A stretch of 64,000 nt of DNA from Citromicrobium bathyomarinum (GCF_021021475.1 NZ_JAINWL010000001.1:744001-808000), one strand, 5' to 3'. Shown: positions 14,783 to 24,316, counted from the stretch's first letter. The notes: generated by a model from the sequence alone, not told the origin. Translations and numbers: made by a program.

Positions 14783-16088
14783 TGGTTGCGGCGGCCAGAT
14801 CCTTGCGCACCAGATCGGGGAATTCGCCCTGGATGGGGTAGGCCTCGCTCGGCATGTACTGGGCGAAGAACCCGGCGCGCAGGCCCGATGCGAAATCGAC
14901 GAAGGCCGCAGTGCCCGCAGCGCCGCCCCAGCCGAACGCCTTGTCGACCACGCGCCCGCCAGCGCCGAAGCCCTGCCCTTCGACCCACGATCCGGCGAGA
15001 TCGACCGTGCCGGGCAGGATGTTCGAGGTGCCGATATTCACCGCAGCCTCGCTCAGCACGCGGGTGCCGTCGATCATGCCCTTGCCCAGCAGCATGCGCA
15101 GGAAGCGGTCGTAATCGTGCGGACTGCTGACGAGGCCGGCCCCGCCGAAGGGGAAGGCAGGCTTGTCGAGGTAGATCGAGGTCGCCGCCGGGTCGATCGG
15201 GAACATCTGCCCGTTGAGGATGCCGTAATTGGTGGTCAGCCGCCCGACTTCGCTTTCCGGCACGGTGAAGAAGGTGCTGGTCATCCCGGTCGGGCCCAGG
15301 ATCACGTCGTGCATCACCTGATCGAACGGCTTGCCTTCGACCACTTCGATCACCCGACCCATCAGGTCGAGCCCGACCGAGTAGGACCACTTCGTACCCG
15401 GCTGATAAACCAGCGGCACGGTGGCAAGCCGGTCGGCGAAGAGCTCGAGGCTTTCGGCAGGTTCGATCGTCGGGATGCCGGGGATCGGCATCCGGCTGAC
15501 CTGACCGGGGGCGAGGCCCAGCCGGTAGTATTCATCCTTGAGCGCGCCCTGCTGGATGATCTGGTAGCCAAGGCCGGAGGTGTGGGTCAGCAGCTGGCGG
15601 ATCGTGATCGGGCTCTTCGCCGGTTCGAGATTATCCTCGCTGATCGCGCCGTCATATTCCTTCTGCACCTGCATCTGCGCGAAGGCGGGCAGGATGTCCG
15701 ACAGCGGCTGGTCGAGCGCCATCTTGCCTTCGGAGATCAGCTGCATCGCGACCATCCCGGTAATCGGCTTGGTCATCGAATAGATGCGGTAGAGCGAGTT
15801 GAGGTCGGCCTTCGTGCTGCCGCCCAGCGCCAGCGTGCCGCCGCCGACCGAGTGGGCATGCGGATCCTGCTTCCTGCCCAGTGCGGCGATCGCATTGGCG
15901 AGCTTCTTTTCGGACAGGTATTTCTCGATCTCGGCGGAGAGGTGCGGCCATGCCTCGCTGACATCGTGGGCGAACAGCGCGCTGCCGAAAGGCAGGCTCG
16001 CGAGCATCGATCCGCCCGCGAGATAGGCCCCGCCTCGCAGCAGGCCGCGACGCGACAGACCGCTGTCCGTAAATTCCCGATAGGCCAT
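14775..16088 (-). CDS. serine hydrolase of the beta-lactamase / class C group
   Basis: Protein of 437 residues. A Tat-like signal is present (SRRGLLRGGAYLAGG, about 12-26), so periplasmic export is likely. The SxxK motif is SMTK near residue 104 in RIYSMTKPITG. The second motif is in KWSYSVGLDLMG, with Tyr-Ser-Val instead of Tyr-x-Asn. HTSGLGYQ and GWGGAAGTAAFVD complete the family pattern (last motif GWGG in place of KTG). Members act as esterases, D-aminopeptidases or penicillin-binding-like enzymes; a resistance role is not implied. First gene of the nudC operon. Confidence 0.9.
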   Translation of the reverse strand: MAYREFTDSGLSRRGLLRGGAYLAGGSMLASLPFGSALFAHDVSEAWPHLSAEIEKYLSEKKLANAIAALGRKQDPHAHSVGGGTLALGGSTKADLNSLYRIYSMTKPITGMVAMQLISEGKMALDQPLSDILPAFAQMQVQKEYDGAISEDNLEPAKSPITIRQLLTHTSGLGYQIIQQGALKDEYYRLGLAPGQVSRMPIPGIPTIEPAESLELFADRLATVPLVYQPGTKWSYSVGLDLMGRVIEVVEGKPFDQVMHDVILGPTGMTSTFFTVPESEVGRLTTNYGILNGQMFPIDPAATSIYLDKPAFPFGGAGLVSSPHDYDRFLRMLLGKGMIDGTRVLSEAAVNIGTSNILPGTVDLAGSWVEGQGFGAGGRVVDKAFGWGGAAGTAAFVDFASGLRAGFFAQYMPSEAYPIQGEFPDLVRKDLAAATNG

Positions 16089-16198
16089 CTCTTGTCTCCG
16101 CTAATCCGTTTCGCGGCAAAACTTAAAGCCCGCCCGTCTGCCGTCAATCGCGCATTTTCTGTCTTGCCAGCCGGAGGTGCGTTAACCATATAAGACAC

Positions 16199-16420
16199 AT
16201 GCTCAACATCCTTTCCTGGCTGTTCGGAATCGTCGGCCTCATCATCGTCATCCCCGCAACCATCCCGTTTCTGGGCTGGGCGAACTATTTTGCCATGCCG
16301 TTCCTGATCCTCGGGATCATCCTCGGCTTTCTGTCGTCGAGCACCAGCGGGCGGACCTTCTGCATCATCGTGACCATCCTGGCGGTGATCCGGCTGTTCC
16401 TGGGCGGCGGCATCTTCTAG
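16199..16420 (+). CDS. small two-helix inner-membrane protein
   Basis: Protein of 73 residues with three hydrophobic stretches (residues about 4-22, 30-47 and 52-70), so it is a small integral membrane protein. A GxxG-rich centre is seen in AMPFLILGIILGFLSSS. The function is unknown. The start is at 16199, and the stop faces mutY with only 7 bases between. Confidence 0.7.
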   Translation: MLNILSWLFGIVGLIIVIPATIPFLGWANYFAMPFLILGIILGFLSSSTSGRTFCIIVTILAVIRLFLGGGIF

Positions 16421-16427
16421 CTTTGCG

Positions 16428-17480
16428 TTAGATCAGGCGTTCGCGCGCCGCGATCGCCAGCCGCGCAGCCTTGGCGAACAGGGTCGGCAGGCCCGCCTCG
16501 CCGATCCGCTCGACCGGCCACCATTCGCCCTGCGCCAGCCCCGTCTCCTGTGCGTTCTCCAGCCGCAGCACGCTCAGCTCGATCACGAAATGCGTGAAGG
16601 TGTGGCGTACCACGCCCGCCTCTTCGCAAACGCCCGCCAATGGCGGATCGCCCGATCCATCGCCTGCCGCCGACCAGCCATCGTCGGGCAGCGCGCGCAT
16701 TCCGCCGAGCATTCCCTCGGGTGCCCGCTGGACCAGCCACACCGCCCCCTCACGCTCGATCCAGTAGGCCCTGCCCTGCCGCACGGGCTTGGCCTTCTTC
16801 GCAGCCTTGACCGGCAACCGCTCGGGATCGTGTCCGCGCGCCGCGCAATCCGCCGCGAGCGGGCAGGCGTCGCAGTTCGGAGCGCGCGGGGTGCAGATGC
16901 GGCTGCCCAGATCCATCATCGCTTGCGCGAAATCGCCGCTGCGTTCGTCCGGGGTGATCAGATCCGCCCCCTCGCGGATCGCCGGCCTCGCTCCGGGTAA
17001 CGGAGTGTCGATGGCGAATAACCGCGCGACCACCCGCTCGACATTGGCATCGACCACCACCGCGCGCCGCCCGAAGGCGATCGCAGCGATTGCGGCGGCG
17101 GTGTACGCACCCACGCCGGGCAGCGCGCGCAGCTCTTCCTCGGTTTCGGGAAAACCGCCCAGTTCGGCGACCACGCCCGCCGCCTTCACCAGATTGCGCG
17201 CACGCGAGTAATAACCCAGCCCCGCCCAGGCAGCCATCACATCCTCCTGCGGCGCGGCAGCGAGTGCCTCTACGCTCGGCCAGCGGGTCGTGAACGCGGC
17301 GAAGTATGGTTTCACCGCCGCCACGGTGGTCTGCTGCAGCATGATCTCGGACAGCCACACGCGATAGGGATCGGCGGGCTGCTCGCCCGGAGCGCTGCGC
17401 CACGGCAGCGCGCGGGCGTGCTCGTCGTACCAGGCAAGCAGCCGGGCCGGAATTTGCGCACAGGTCTCTCTGGTGGTCAC
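16428..17480 (-). CDS. mutY: A/G-specific adenine DNA glycosylase MutY
   Basis: Base-excision repair enzyme of 350 residues that removes A opposite 8-oxoG. The catalytic Glu is in LSEIMLQQTT, the helix-hairpin-helix is LPGVGAYTAAAI and the catalytic Asp is in VVVDANVERV. The iron-sulfur loop CTPRAPNCDACPLAADC follows the C-x6-C-x2-C-x5-C pattern. The C-terminal Nudix-like domain (about 230-345) reads 8-oxoG. I chose GTG at 17480, because the residues before it in the longer frame are antisense to the next gene. It is divergent from the DUF721 gene, 29 bases away, as in other sphingomonads. Confidence 0.95.
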   Translation of the reverse strand: MTTRETCAQIPARLLAWYDEHARALPWRSAPGEQPADPYRVWLSEIMLQQTTVAAVKPYFAAFTTRWPSVEALAAAPQEDVMAAWAGLGYYSRARNLVKAAGVVAELGGFPETEEELRALPGVGAYTAAAIAAIAFGRRAVVVDANVERVVARLFAIDTPLPGARPAIREGADLITPDERSGDFAQAMMDLGSRICTPRAPNCDACPLAADCAARGHDPERLPVKAAKKAKPVRQGRAYWIEREGAVWLVQRAPEGMLGGMRALPDDGWSAAGDGSGDPPLAGVCEEAGVVRHTFTHFVIELSVLRLENAQETGLAQGEWWPVERIGEAGLPTLFAKAARLAIAARERLI

Positions 17481-17509
17481 GCGCCGCCTATGGCATCGGT
17501 GGCCGCGCG

Positions 17510-18112
17510 ATGGAACGCAAGCCTCCCCCCAAATCCGCGACCGGCAGGAAAAGCGCGAAGAAGACCGGCCCGAAAGGCGGCCCAAAAACCGGGCCAAAAA
17601 CCGGGAACGTGCGCCCGTTCGAGCGCTCGCGCGGCAGCGGGGTGAAGCCGGTCGGCGATCTGATGCCGCAGGTCGGGCGCACCGCGTTCCGCCGTTACGG
17701 CTTCGTGCAAAGCTCTGTCGTGACCCGCTGGCCGGAGATCGTCGGGACGGACCATGCCAAGGTCTGCGCGCCCGAATCGATCCGCTTTCCGCCGGGCGAG
17801 CGCGCCGATGGTATCCTCCAGCTGGTGGTCGCGCCCGCCCATGCTCCGTTGATCCAGCATGTGATCCCCGAAATCATCGAGCGGACCAACCGCTTCTTCG
17901 GCTATCGCGCGGTCGCGCGGGTCAAGCTGCGGCAAGGTACGGTTCAGCCGCGCGCGGTAGAGCCCCAGCGCAGCACGAGGCCGCCCGAACTCAAGCCGAT
18001 TCCGATGGAACTGGGCGAGTCTTTGCGCGATATCGGGGACCCCGAACTGCGCGCCGTGCTCGAAGGGCTCGCGCGCACGCTGGGCGACGACACGAACGGA
18101 GAAACGCATTGA
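17510..18112 (+). CDS. DUF721/DciA-like protein
   Basis: Protein of 200 residues. A very basic Lys/Pro/Gly N-terminal tail (about 1-35, with three PKxGP-type repeats) precedes the DUF721 core (about 45-125, FVQSSVVTRWPEIVG, APAHAPLIQHVIPEIIERTN). DUF721 includes DciA, the replicative helicase loader; the resemblance is at fold level and the role here is inferred. The stop overlaps the ATG of the next gene (TGATG), so translation is coupled. Confidence 0.85.
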   Translation: MERKPPPKSATGRKSAKKTGPKGGPKTGPKTGNVRPFERSRGSGVKPVGDLMPQVGRTAFRRYGFVQSSVVTRWPEIVGTDHAKVCAPESIRFPPGERADGILQLVVAPAHAPLIQHVIPEIIERTNRFFGYRAVARVKLRQGTVQPRAVEPQRSTRPPELKPIPMELGESLRDIGDPELRAVLEGLARTLGDDTNGETH

Positions 18113-18822
18113 TGACGCGTATCATGGCCACCCTGCTGGTGATGCTTGCCGGTCTGGCAAGCCCGGCAGCGGCGCAGAACTGGCTGCAGACGGTCGAACG
18201 AACGCCCTTTTCGCACATCGTCGGCAATCCCGATGCCCCGGTCACGCTGACCGAATATATCAGCTACACCTGCCCCCATTGCCGCGAATTCGCGATGCAG
18301 GGAGAGGAAATCCTCAAGCTCGGCTACGTCTCGAAGGGTGATCTGCGCTACGAATATCGCAATGTCGCGGCCAACCCGGTCGATCTGACCGCGACCATGA
18401 TGGCCCGCTGCGGCGCGCCCGAAAAGTTTCCCGGCAACCATTCAGCACTGATGATGGCGCAGCCCCAGTTCAATGCGCTGCTGCGGCTCGCGACCAAGTC
18501 GCAGACCGACCGGTGGTTCAACGGCGACAAGGCCGCGAGCCGCCGCTCCGTTGCGAGCGACCTCAACCTCTACGCGATTTTCGAGCGGCGCGGATATACC
18601 CGGGTGGAACTGGACCGGTGCCTCGCCGACCAGGCGCTTGCAGACCGGATCGAAGGCGCGATCGAGGCCGATATCGTGACCTATGGTCCGATCTCGACTC
18701 CCAGCTTCGTCGTCAACGGCACCATGCTGGAAGGCGTGCACACCTGGGACCAGCTGCAACAGGCGCTGGCCAGCGCGGGCGCGCCGGGGGCATCTGCCCA
18801 GTCCGGCGATCCCGCCGACTAG
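18112..18822 (+). CDS. DsbA-like thiol oxidoreductase (periplasmic)
   Basis: Protein of 236 residues with a signal peptide of about 20 residues ending SPAAA, so periplasmic. The thioredoxin-fold active site is YTCPHCREF (CPHC) near residue 57, with the cis-Pro in ISTPSFVVNG. It introduces disulfides into exported proteins. ATG at 18112 overlaps the DUF721 stop. It is followed by a second, lipoprotein-type DsbA and by smc, the usual sphingomonad order. Confidence 0.92.
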   Translation: MTRIMATLLVMLAGLASPAAAQNWLQTVERTPFSHIVGNPDAPVTLTEYISYTCPHCREFAMQGEEILKLGYVSKGDLRYEYRNVAANPVDLTATMMARCGAPEKFPGNHSALMMAQPQFNALLRLATKSQTDRWFNGDKAASRRSVASDLNLYAIFERRGYTRVELDRCLADQALADRIEGAIEADIVTYGPISTPSFVVNGTMLEGVHTWDQLQQALASAGAPGASAQSGDPAD

Positions 18823-18924
18823 CGTTGCCCGGCTGCGGTGCCGGTGGAGAACCTGCGCCCCGCACCTTCCGAATCGCCAGACCTTCCGCCTAAGCTTTCC
18901 AATCGGCACGAAAAGGACCGCCCG

Positions 18925-19698
18925 ATGAACGCCCCGATCAAATCCGTGATCCGCTCCAAAACCTTCGCCCTTACCGCGCTGGCCCTGCCGCTCGCGCTTG
19001 GCCTGGCCGCCTGTGGCTCGGGCGATGACGCCGAAGCCTCGATCAGTGGCGAGCCGGTGGCCGAAGTCTCCGCGCCCGACGGCCAGGTATGGTCCGAAAT
19101 GGCGCAGAAGACCGATCGCGGCGGCTATCTCGTCGGCAACCCGGATGCGCCGATCAAGCTGGTCGAGTACGGCTCGCTCACCTGCCCGGCATGCGCCGCC
19201 TTCTCGATGCAGGCAAGCGAGCCGCTGATGAACGACTATGTCGACAGTGGCCGGGTCAACTTCGAATTCCGCAGCTTCGTGATTCACGGCCCGCTCGACC
19301 TCGCGCTGACCCGGCTGGTCGATTGCGGCACGCCCGAGCAGGCGGTGCCGCTGGCCGATCAGGTCTGGGCCAACCTGCCCACGATCATGCAGCCGCTGCA
19401 GGAGCGCGGCCCGCAGCTCGAAGCCGCGCTGAACCTGCCCGAGGACCAGCGCTTCGTCGCCTTCGCCGACACTGCCGGCCTGCTCGATTTCTTCGCCGCG
19501 CGCGGGGTCAGCCGCGATCAGGCACGCACCTGCCTCGCCGATGCCGGCCGGCTGAGCGAGATCGCCGATGTGTCGGAAACCTACGGCACGCAGGACGATA
19601 TCACCCAGACGCCGACCTTCGTGCTGAACGGCAAGAAGCTCGACGATTCGAGCTGGACCGCAATCGAAGCCGCCCTCCAGCGCGCGGGCGCGCGCTAG
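18925..19698 (+). CDS. DsbA-family lipoprotein
   Basis: Protein of 257 residues. A lipobox LGLAAC near residue 31 predicts anchoring of the mature chain to a membrane in the periplasm. The thioredoxin domain has the active site LTCPACAAF (CPAC) and the cis-Pro loop in ITQTPTFVLNGKKL. Compared with the previous gene the active-site dipeptide is Pro-Ala, not Pro-His, so the redox potential probably differs and the two may be specialised. The residues of the longer frame before ATG 18925 have no protein character. smc follows 22 bases downstream. Confidence 0.9.
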   Translation: MNAPIKSVIRSKTFALTALALPLALGLAACGSGDDAEASISGEPVAEVSAPDGQVWSEMAQKTDRGGYLVGNPDAPIKLVEYGSLTCPACAAFSMQASEPLMNDYVDSGRVNFEFRSFVIHGPLDLALTRLVDCGTPEQAVPLADQVWANLPTIMQPLQERGPQLEAALNLPEDQRFVAFADTAGLLDFFAARGVSRDQARTCLADAGRLSEIADVSETYGTQDDITQTPTFVLNGKKLDDSSWTAIEAALQRAGAR

Positions 19699-19720
19699 GC
19701 GCGGGTAGCGGGCACGGCGG

Positions 19721-22700
19721 ATGGAGATCCGGCAGCTTCGCCTGTCTGGCTTCAAGAGCTTCGTCGAGCCCGCAACCCTGCGCATCGAACCCGGGCTGAC
19801 CGGGGTCGTCGGCCCCAACGGCTGCGGCAAATCCAACCTGCTCGAAGCGATCCGCTGGGTGATGGGGGAAACCTCCGCCAAGTCGATGCGCTCGGGCGGG
19901 ATGGAAGACGTGATCTTCGCCGGCACGGCCGAGCGTCCCCCGCGCCAGTTCGCCGAAGTGGTGCTGACCGGCGCGGACGATTCCGGCGACGAGCTGGAAG
20001 TGGTCCGCCGGATCGAACGCGGCGCGGGCAGCGCCTACCGCGTCAACGGCAACGACGTGCGGGCAAAGGACGTCGCGCTCGCCTTTGCCGATGCGGCGAC
20101 CGGGGCCCACTCCCCCGCACTCGTCAGCCAGGGCAAGATCGCGCACATGATCGCGGCCAAGCCGGTCGAACGACGCGCGATGCTGGAAGAAGCGGCGGGG
20201 ATCGCCGGGCTGCACGTGCGGCGCAAGGATGCCGAGAGCAAGCTGCGCCAGACCGAGAGCAACCTCGCCCGGCTGGAAGACTTGCTCGCGGGGCTCGACA
20301 GCCAGATTACCTCGCTCAGGCGGCAGGCCAAGCAGGCGGAACGCTATGCGAAGCTGACCGACGAGATCGGGGTCGCCGAGGCACGGCTGGTGTTCGCCCG
20401 CTGGCGCGATGCCGCAGCCAGCGCGCAGGCCGCGCGCAAGGCGGCGGGCGAGGCGGAGGCCGCGGTCGAGGCGGCCAAGACGCGTGCGGGCGAGACCGAG
20501 ACGGCGCAGCGCGATGCGGCGGAAAAACTCGCCGACGCGCGCGATGCGCTGGTCGCCGCGCGCACCGATGCGGGCGCGCAGGAGCAGCGGCTCGCCAGTC
20601 TGGAGAAAGAGCGTGACGCAGCGCTCGCCCGGCTGGCCGATCTCGACCGGCAGGCCGCGCGGCTGGAAGAGGATCGCGAGGATTACGGGCGCACCGGGCG
20701 CGATGCGGCGGATGCGCTCCAACGGCTCGAAGCCGAACTGGCGGCGAGCGAGACGTCGCGGGCGGAAGCCGAGGCTGCGCTGCCGCAGGTGATCGCGGAT
20801 GCCGAGCGGGCCGAGCAGGCCGAACGTTCCGCAGAGCTGGAGCTCGCGCGCGCCAATGCGGATTACGCCGCGCTCGATGCCGAATGGCGTGTCGCGCGCG
20901 CCGCGCTCGACACGGCGGAGCGGCGGATCGCCAAGCTTGCGAGCGAGGCGGAACGGCTGGAGGAGAGCGCGCGCCAGCAGGCCGGCGCGCAGGACCCCGA
21001 GCAGGCGCTGGCCGAGGCGCAGGCCGCCGCAACGCAAGCGGGCGAAGCGCAGGAGGCGCTGGCGGGGCGCATCGAAGGCCGCCGCGAGGCGCGCGATGCC
21101 GCGCGCAAGTCGCTGGAGCAGGCGCAGGAAGCGCTCGCCGAAGCGCGCGCCGAACTCGCCGGGGTGGAGCGTGAACACGCCGCGCTGGAGAAGGACCAGC
21201 GCACCCGCGACAAGGCGCGCGCGGCCAAGGCGGGCAAGCCGGTCGCGCTCGATCGCGTGCGTGCCGCGCCCGGTTACGAGGCGGCACTCGCCGCAGTGCT
21301 GGGCCGCGATGGTCGCAGCCCGCTGGGCGCCATGCCCGAGGCGGAGGATGGACGCTTCTGGACCGGCGCGCCGCAGCCCGAGCCGGTGGCCGATTCGCTG
21401 CTGCACCATCTCGGCGATTGCCCCGAGGAACTGCGCGCGCGCCTCGCGCGGGTGCAGGTGGTCGAGGCGGATGATGGCCGCGCTCTGGAGCCGGGCACCT
21501 GGCTGGTCACGCTGGCAGGCGCGCTGCGCCGGTGGGACGGGCTGGTCGTGCGCGGCGAGGGCGGCGCGGAGGCGGCGCGGCTCGAAGCGGCCAACCGCCT
21601 CGCCGCGCTGGCCGAACGACTGCCCGAATTGCAGCAGTCCGCCGCCAATACGGACGCCCGCGTGGGCGAAGCGCGCGCGGCGCTCGATGCGGGACAGGCG
21701 GATTTCTCCCGCGCCGAAAGCGAGCGCGAAGCGGCCGCGCAGGCCGAGCGCGAGGCGCTGCGTGCGCTCGACCGCGCGGAGGCGGCGCTCGCCAGCCATG
21801 CCGAACGGGCGCGCCAGCTCGAACAGGCGCGCACCGACCTCGCCGACCAGCGCGCCACTGCAACGCGCGAGCTGGAGGCAGCACAGGCGACGCTGGCCGG
21901 GCTGACCGATCCCGAAGCGCTCGCCGCGCGGCGCGATGCGGCCCGCTCCGCCCACGAGACCGCGCGTGCGCAGCTCTCCGCCGCCACCGCCGCGCGCGCG
22001 GCGCAGGAACAGGCGCTCGCGGTCGCAAAGGAGCGCGTCTCCGCCCATCGCGCCGACCGCGCGCACTGGGATCGGCGGGCGGACGAGGCTGCGCGCCGGC
22101 TGGCGGAGATGGACAGCCGCTTTGCCGAGATCGCCGCCGCGCGCGAACAGGTCGGCGATCAGCCCGAGCGGCTGGCCCACGACCTAGAGACTGCGCGGAC
22201 CAGCCACCGCGAAACCGCCGCGCGGCTCGCCACCTTGCAGGACACGCTCGACACCGCGCAGTCGGCCGCCGACGCCGCCGATACAGCGCAGCGCGCCGCC
22301 AACGAAGCGCTCTCCGAAGCGCGCGAGCGGCGCGCCCAGCTGGCCAACCAGGCCGAGAACGAGGACGCGCGGCGGGCGGAGATGGCGCGCGTTTCGGGCG
22401 AGCGCTTCCACAAGCCCCCGCCGCTGCTGCCCGCCGCATACGAGTTCGACGAAGCGGATGTAGCCGACCGGGAGGCCGAGTCCGAAACGCTCGACAAGCT
22501 GACCCAATCGCGCGAACGGATCGGCCCGGTCAATCTGGTCGCCGCCGACGAACTCGCCAAGATCGAGGAAGAGCACGGCTCTACCACTGCCGAGCGCGAG
22601 GAACTGACCGAGGCGGTGCACCGCCTGCGCGGTTCCATCGGGCAGCTGAACCGCGAGGGACGCGAGCGGCTGCGCGCCGCGTTCGAGCAGGTCGATACGC

Positions 22701-23143
22701 ATTTCCAGAAGCTGTTCGCGCGCCTGTTTGAAGGCGGTGTCGCGCATCTCGCGCTGATCGACAGCGACGATCCGCTGGAGGCGGGGCTGGAGATCTACGC
22801 CCAGCCGCCGGGCAAGCGGCTGCAATCGCTCACGCTGCTATCGGGCGGGGAACAGGCGCTGACCGCGATCGCGCTCACCTTCGCGCTGTTCCTGACCAAT
22901 CCCGCACCGATCTGCGTGCTCGACGAGGTCGACGCCCCGCTCGACGACGCCAATATCGACCGCTTCTGCGACCTCCTGGAGGCGATGACGCAAGAGACCA
23001 GCACGCGATACCTGATCGTGACGCACAACGCGGTCACGATGAGCAGGATGCACCGCCTGTTCGGGGTGACCATGATCGAGAAGGGCGTCAGCCGCCTCGT
23101 GAGCGTGGACCTGCAAGCCGCCGAATTGCTAGCGGCGGAGTAG
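19721..23143 (+). CDS. smc: chromosome segregation protein SMC
   Basis: ATPase of 1140 residues that compacts and segregates the chromosome with ScpA and ScpB. Walker A GPNGCGKSN is near residues 30-38. Two Ala/Glu/Arg-rich coiled coils (about 165-495 and 630-960) flank a hinge (about 505-620). The signature LLSGGEQALTAIAL is near 1038 and Walker B CVLDEVDAPLDD near 1065. All ATPase motifs are intact and the length is usual. The frame starts at ATG 19721. The long coiled coils cause open frames on the opposite strand that are not genes. Confidence 0.97.
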   Translation: MEIRQLRLSGFKSFVEPATLRIEPGLTGVVGPNGCGKSNLLEAIRWVMGETSAKSMRSGGMEDVIFAGTAERPPRQFAEVVLTGADDSGDELEVVRRIERGAGSAYRVNGNDVRAKDVALAFADAATGAHSPALVSQGKIAHMIAAKPVERRAMLEEAAGIAGLHVRRKDAESKLRQTESNLARLEDLLAGLDSQITSLRRQAKQAERYAKLTDEIGVAEARLVFARWRDAAASAQAARKAAGEAEAAVEAAKTRAGETETAQRDAAEKLADARDALVAARTDAGAQEQRLASLEKERDAALARLADLDRQAARLEEDREDYGRTGRDAADALQRLEAELAASETSRAEAEAALPQVIADAERAEQAERSAELELARANADYAALDAEWRVARAALDTAERRIAKLASEAERLEESARQQAGAQDPEQALAEAQAAATQAGEAQEALAGRIEGRREARDAARKSLEQAQEALAEARAELAGVEREHAALEKDQRTRDKARAAKAGKPVALDRVRAAPGYEAALAAVLGRDGRSPLGAMPEAEDGRFWTGAPQPEPVADSLLHHLGDCPEELRARLARVQVVEADDGRALEPGTWLVTLAGALRRWDGLVVRGEGGAEAARLEAANRLAALAERLPELQQSAANTDARVGEARAALDAGQADFSRAESEREAAAQAEREALRALDRAEAALASHAERARQLEQARTDLADQRATATRELEAAQATLAGLTDPEALAARRDAARSAHETARAQLSAATAARAAQEQALAVAKERVSAHRADRAHWDRRADEAARRLAEMDSRFAEIAAAREQVGDQPERLAHDLETARTSHRETAARLATLQDTLDTAQSAADAADTAQRAANEALSEARERRAQLANQAENEDARRAEMARVSGERFHKPPPLLPAAYEFDEADVADREAESETLDKLTQSRERIGPVNLVAADELAKIEEEHGSTTAEREELTEAVHRLRGSIGQLNREGRERLRAAFEQVDTHFQKLFARLFEGGVAHLALIDSDDPLEAGLEIYAQPPGKRLQSLTLLSGGEQALTAIALTFALFLTNPAPICVLDEVDAPLDDANIDRFCDLLEAMTQETSTRYLIVTHNAVTMSRMHRLFGVTMIEKGVSRLVSVDLQAAELLAAE

Positions 23144-23162
23144 GCGATCGGGCAGCCTCCGA

Positions 23163-23768
23163 CTACCGGACGAACTCCGCGACCAGGACCGGTGCAAGCG
23201 TGGCGAGCAAGCATGCGGCCATCGTATAGTTGAATGCTCTCAATCGCGCAGGATTCGACAGCCACCGTGCGGCCTGCGTGCCCAGCCCCGCCCAAGCGGA
23301 GACGCAGGGCAGATTGACGATCCCGAACACCGCCGCGACGAGCATCAGCGCCCCAGTAGAATCGCCGGGCGCGTAGAGGGTGATCGCGCTCAGCGCCATC
23401 ATCCACGCCTTGGGATTGACCCACTGGAACAGCGCGGCCTGCAGGAAGGTGAAGGGGCGCCCCCGCCCACTATTGCTGCCGACCGGGGCGGCATTGGCGA
23501 TCTTCCACGCCAGCCACAGCAGATACAGCGCGCTGACCACGGTGAGCACCAGGCGGATGACCGGAAACATCTCGAACAGCCGCGCCAGTCCCAGACCGAC
23601 CAGCAACAACATCACGACGAAGCCGCAACCGATACCGAGGATGTGCGGCACGGTGCGACGCATGCCGAAATTCGCGCCCGACGCCATTACCATGACGTTG
23701 TTCGGCCCCGGGGTGATCGAGGAGACCAGGGCGAAGCCTGCAAGCGCGGGGAGCAGATCGAATGTCAT
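23163..23768 (-). CDS. LysE family amino-acid exporter
   Basis: Integral membrane protein of 201 residues with about six hydrophobic helices. It is recognised from the start block ITPGPNNVMVMASGANFG and from NPKAWMMALSAI in the middle, both typical of the LysE/RhtB family. It exports amino acids or related metabolites. I chose ATG at 23768, giving the usual MTFDLL start; ATG at 23777 and an earlier start are possible but would run into the regulator-binding site. Divergent from an Lrp-type regulator, the classic lysE/lysG-like arrangement. Confidence 0.9.
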   Translation of the reverse strand: MTFDLLPALAGFALVSSITPGPNNVMVMASGANFGMRRTVPHILGIGCGFVVMLLLVGLGLARLFEMFPVIRLVLTVVSALYLLWLAWKIANAAPVGSNSGRGRPFTFLQAALFQWVNPKAWMMALSAITLYAPGDSTGALMLVAAVFGIVNLPCVSAWAGLGTQAARWLSNPARLRAFNYTMAACLLATLAPVLVAEFVR

Positions 23769-23781
23769 GTGCGCCATAATA

Positions 23782-23808
23782 TGCAATTCATCGCCGAATG
23801 AAGTTGCA
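23782..23808. promoter_or_regulatory. Lrp-type operator between lysE and lrp
   Basis: TGCAATTCAT (23782-23791) and ATGAAGTTGCA (23798-23808) form an inverted repeat with one unpaired base; the core TTCAT-N6-ATGAA is exact. It lies in the divergent promoter region, so it is the likely binding site of the adjacent Lrp/AsnC regulator. Confidence 0.55.
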
Positions 23809-23841
23809 ATCATCGCTCAATCACGGCTATCGACGCAATAA

Positions 23842-24294
23842 ATGCGCGCGATTGACACCATCACTCGCAAGATATTGCACGAGCTCTCGCTGGACGGGCG
23901 AATCAGCAATCTCGAACTCGCGCAGCGGGTCGGCCTGTCGCCGTCGGCATGCCTGCGGCGGGTGCAGGAGCTGGAGCGCAGCGGCGTCATCGATGGTTAT
24001 CGCGCGGTACTCAACCGCGCGGCGCTGGGCATCGGCTTCGTCGCCTATGTCGCGGTCGGGCTGAACAAGCACACAAAGGCCGCGCAGGAGGCGTTCGAGG
24101 CAAAGATGGCCGATGCGCCCGAAGTGACCGAGTGCCACAACGTGACCGGCTCGGTCGAATACCTGCTGCGCGTCGAAGCCGCCGACCTGACCGATTACAA
24201 GCGCTTCCACACCCAGATCCTGGGCACGGTCGAGCAGGTGCAGTCGATCACATCCTACGTTGTCATGGGATCGCCGAAAGACGAGCGCGCCTGA
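23842..24294 (+). CDS. Lrp/AsnC family transcriptional regulator
   Basis: Regulator of 150 residues. The HTH is at about 5-50 (ISNLELAQRVGLSPSACLRR) and the RAM effector domain at about 70-145 (ECHNVTGSVEYLLRVEAADL). It acts as an amino-acid-responsive octamer or dimer. Divergent from the LysE-type exporter, it probably controls that gene in response to amino-acid levels; this is inference from layout. Confidence 0.93.
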   Translation: MRAIDTITRKILHELSLDGRISNLELAQRVGLSPSACLRRVQELERSGVIDGYRAVLNRAALGIGFVAYVAVGLNKHTKAAQEAFEAKMADAPEVTECHNVTGSVEYLLRVEAADLTDYKRFHTQILGTVEQVQSITSYVVMGSPKDERA

Positions 24295-24316
24295 CGGTCA
24301 GCGCGCGATTGGCAAG

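Noticed and set aside
14775-16088. Antibiotic-resistance beta-lactamase
   Set aside because: The second and third motifs differ from class C enzymes, and the broad serine-hydrolase family is mostly esterases and peptidases.
19601-22180. 859-codon open frame antisense to smc
   Set aside because: Caused by the Ala/Glu/Arg-rich coiled coil of smc; no motif of its own.
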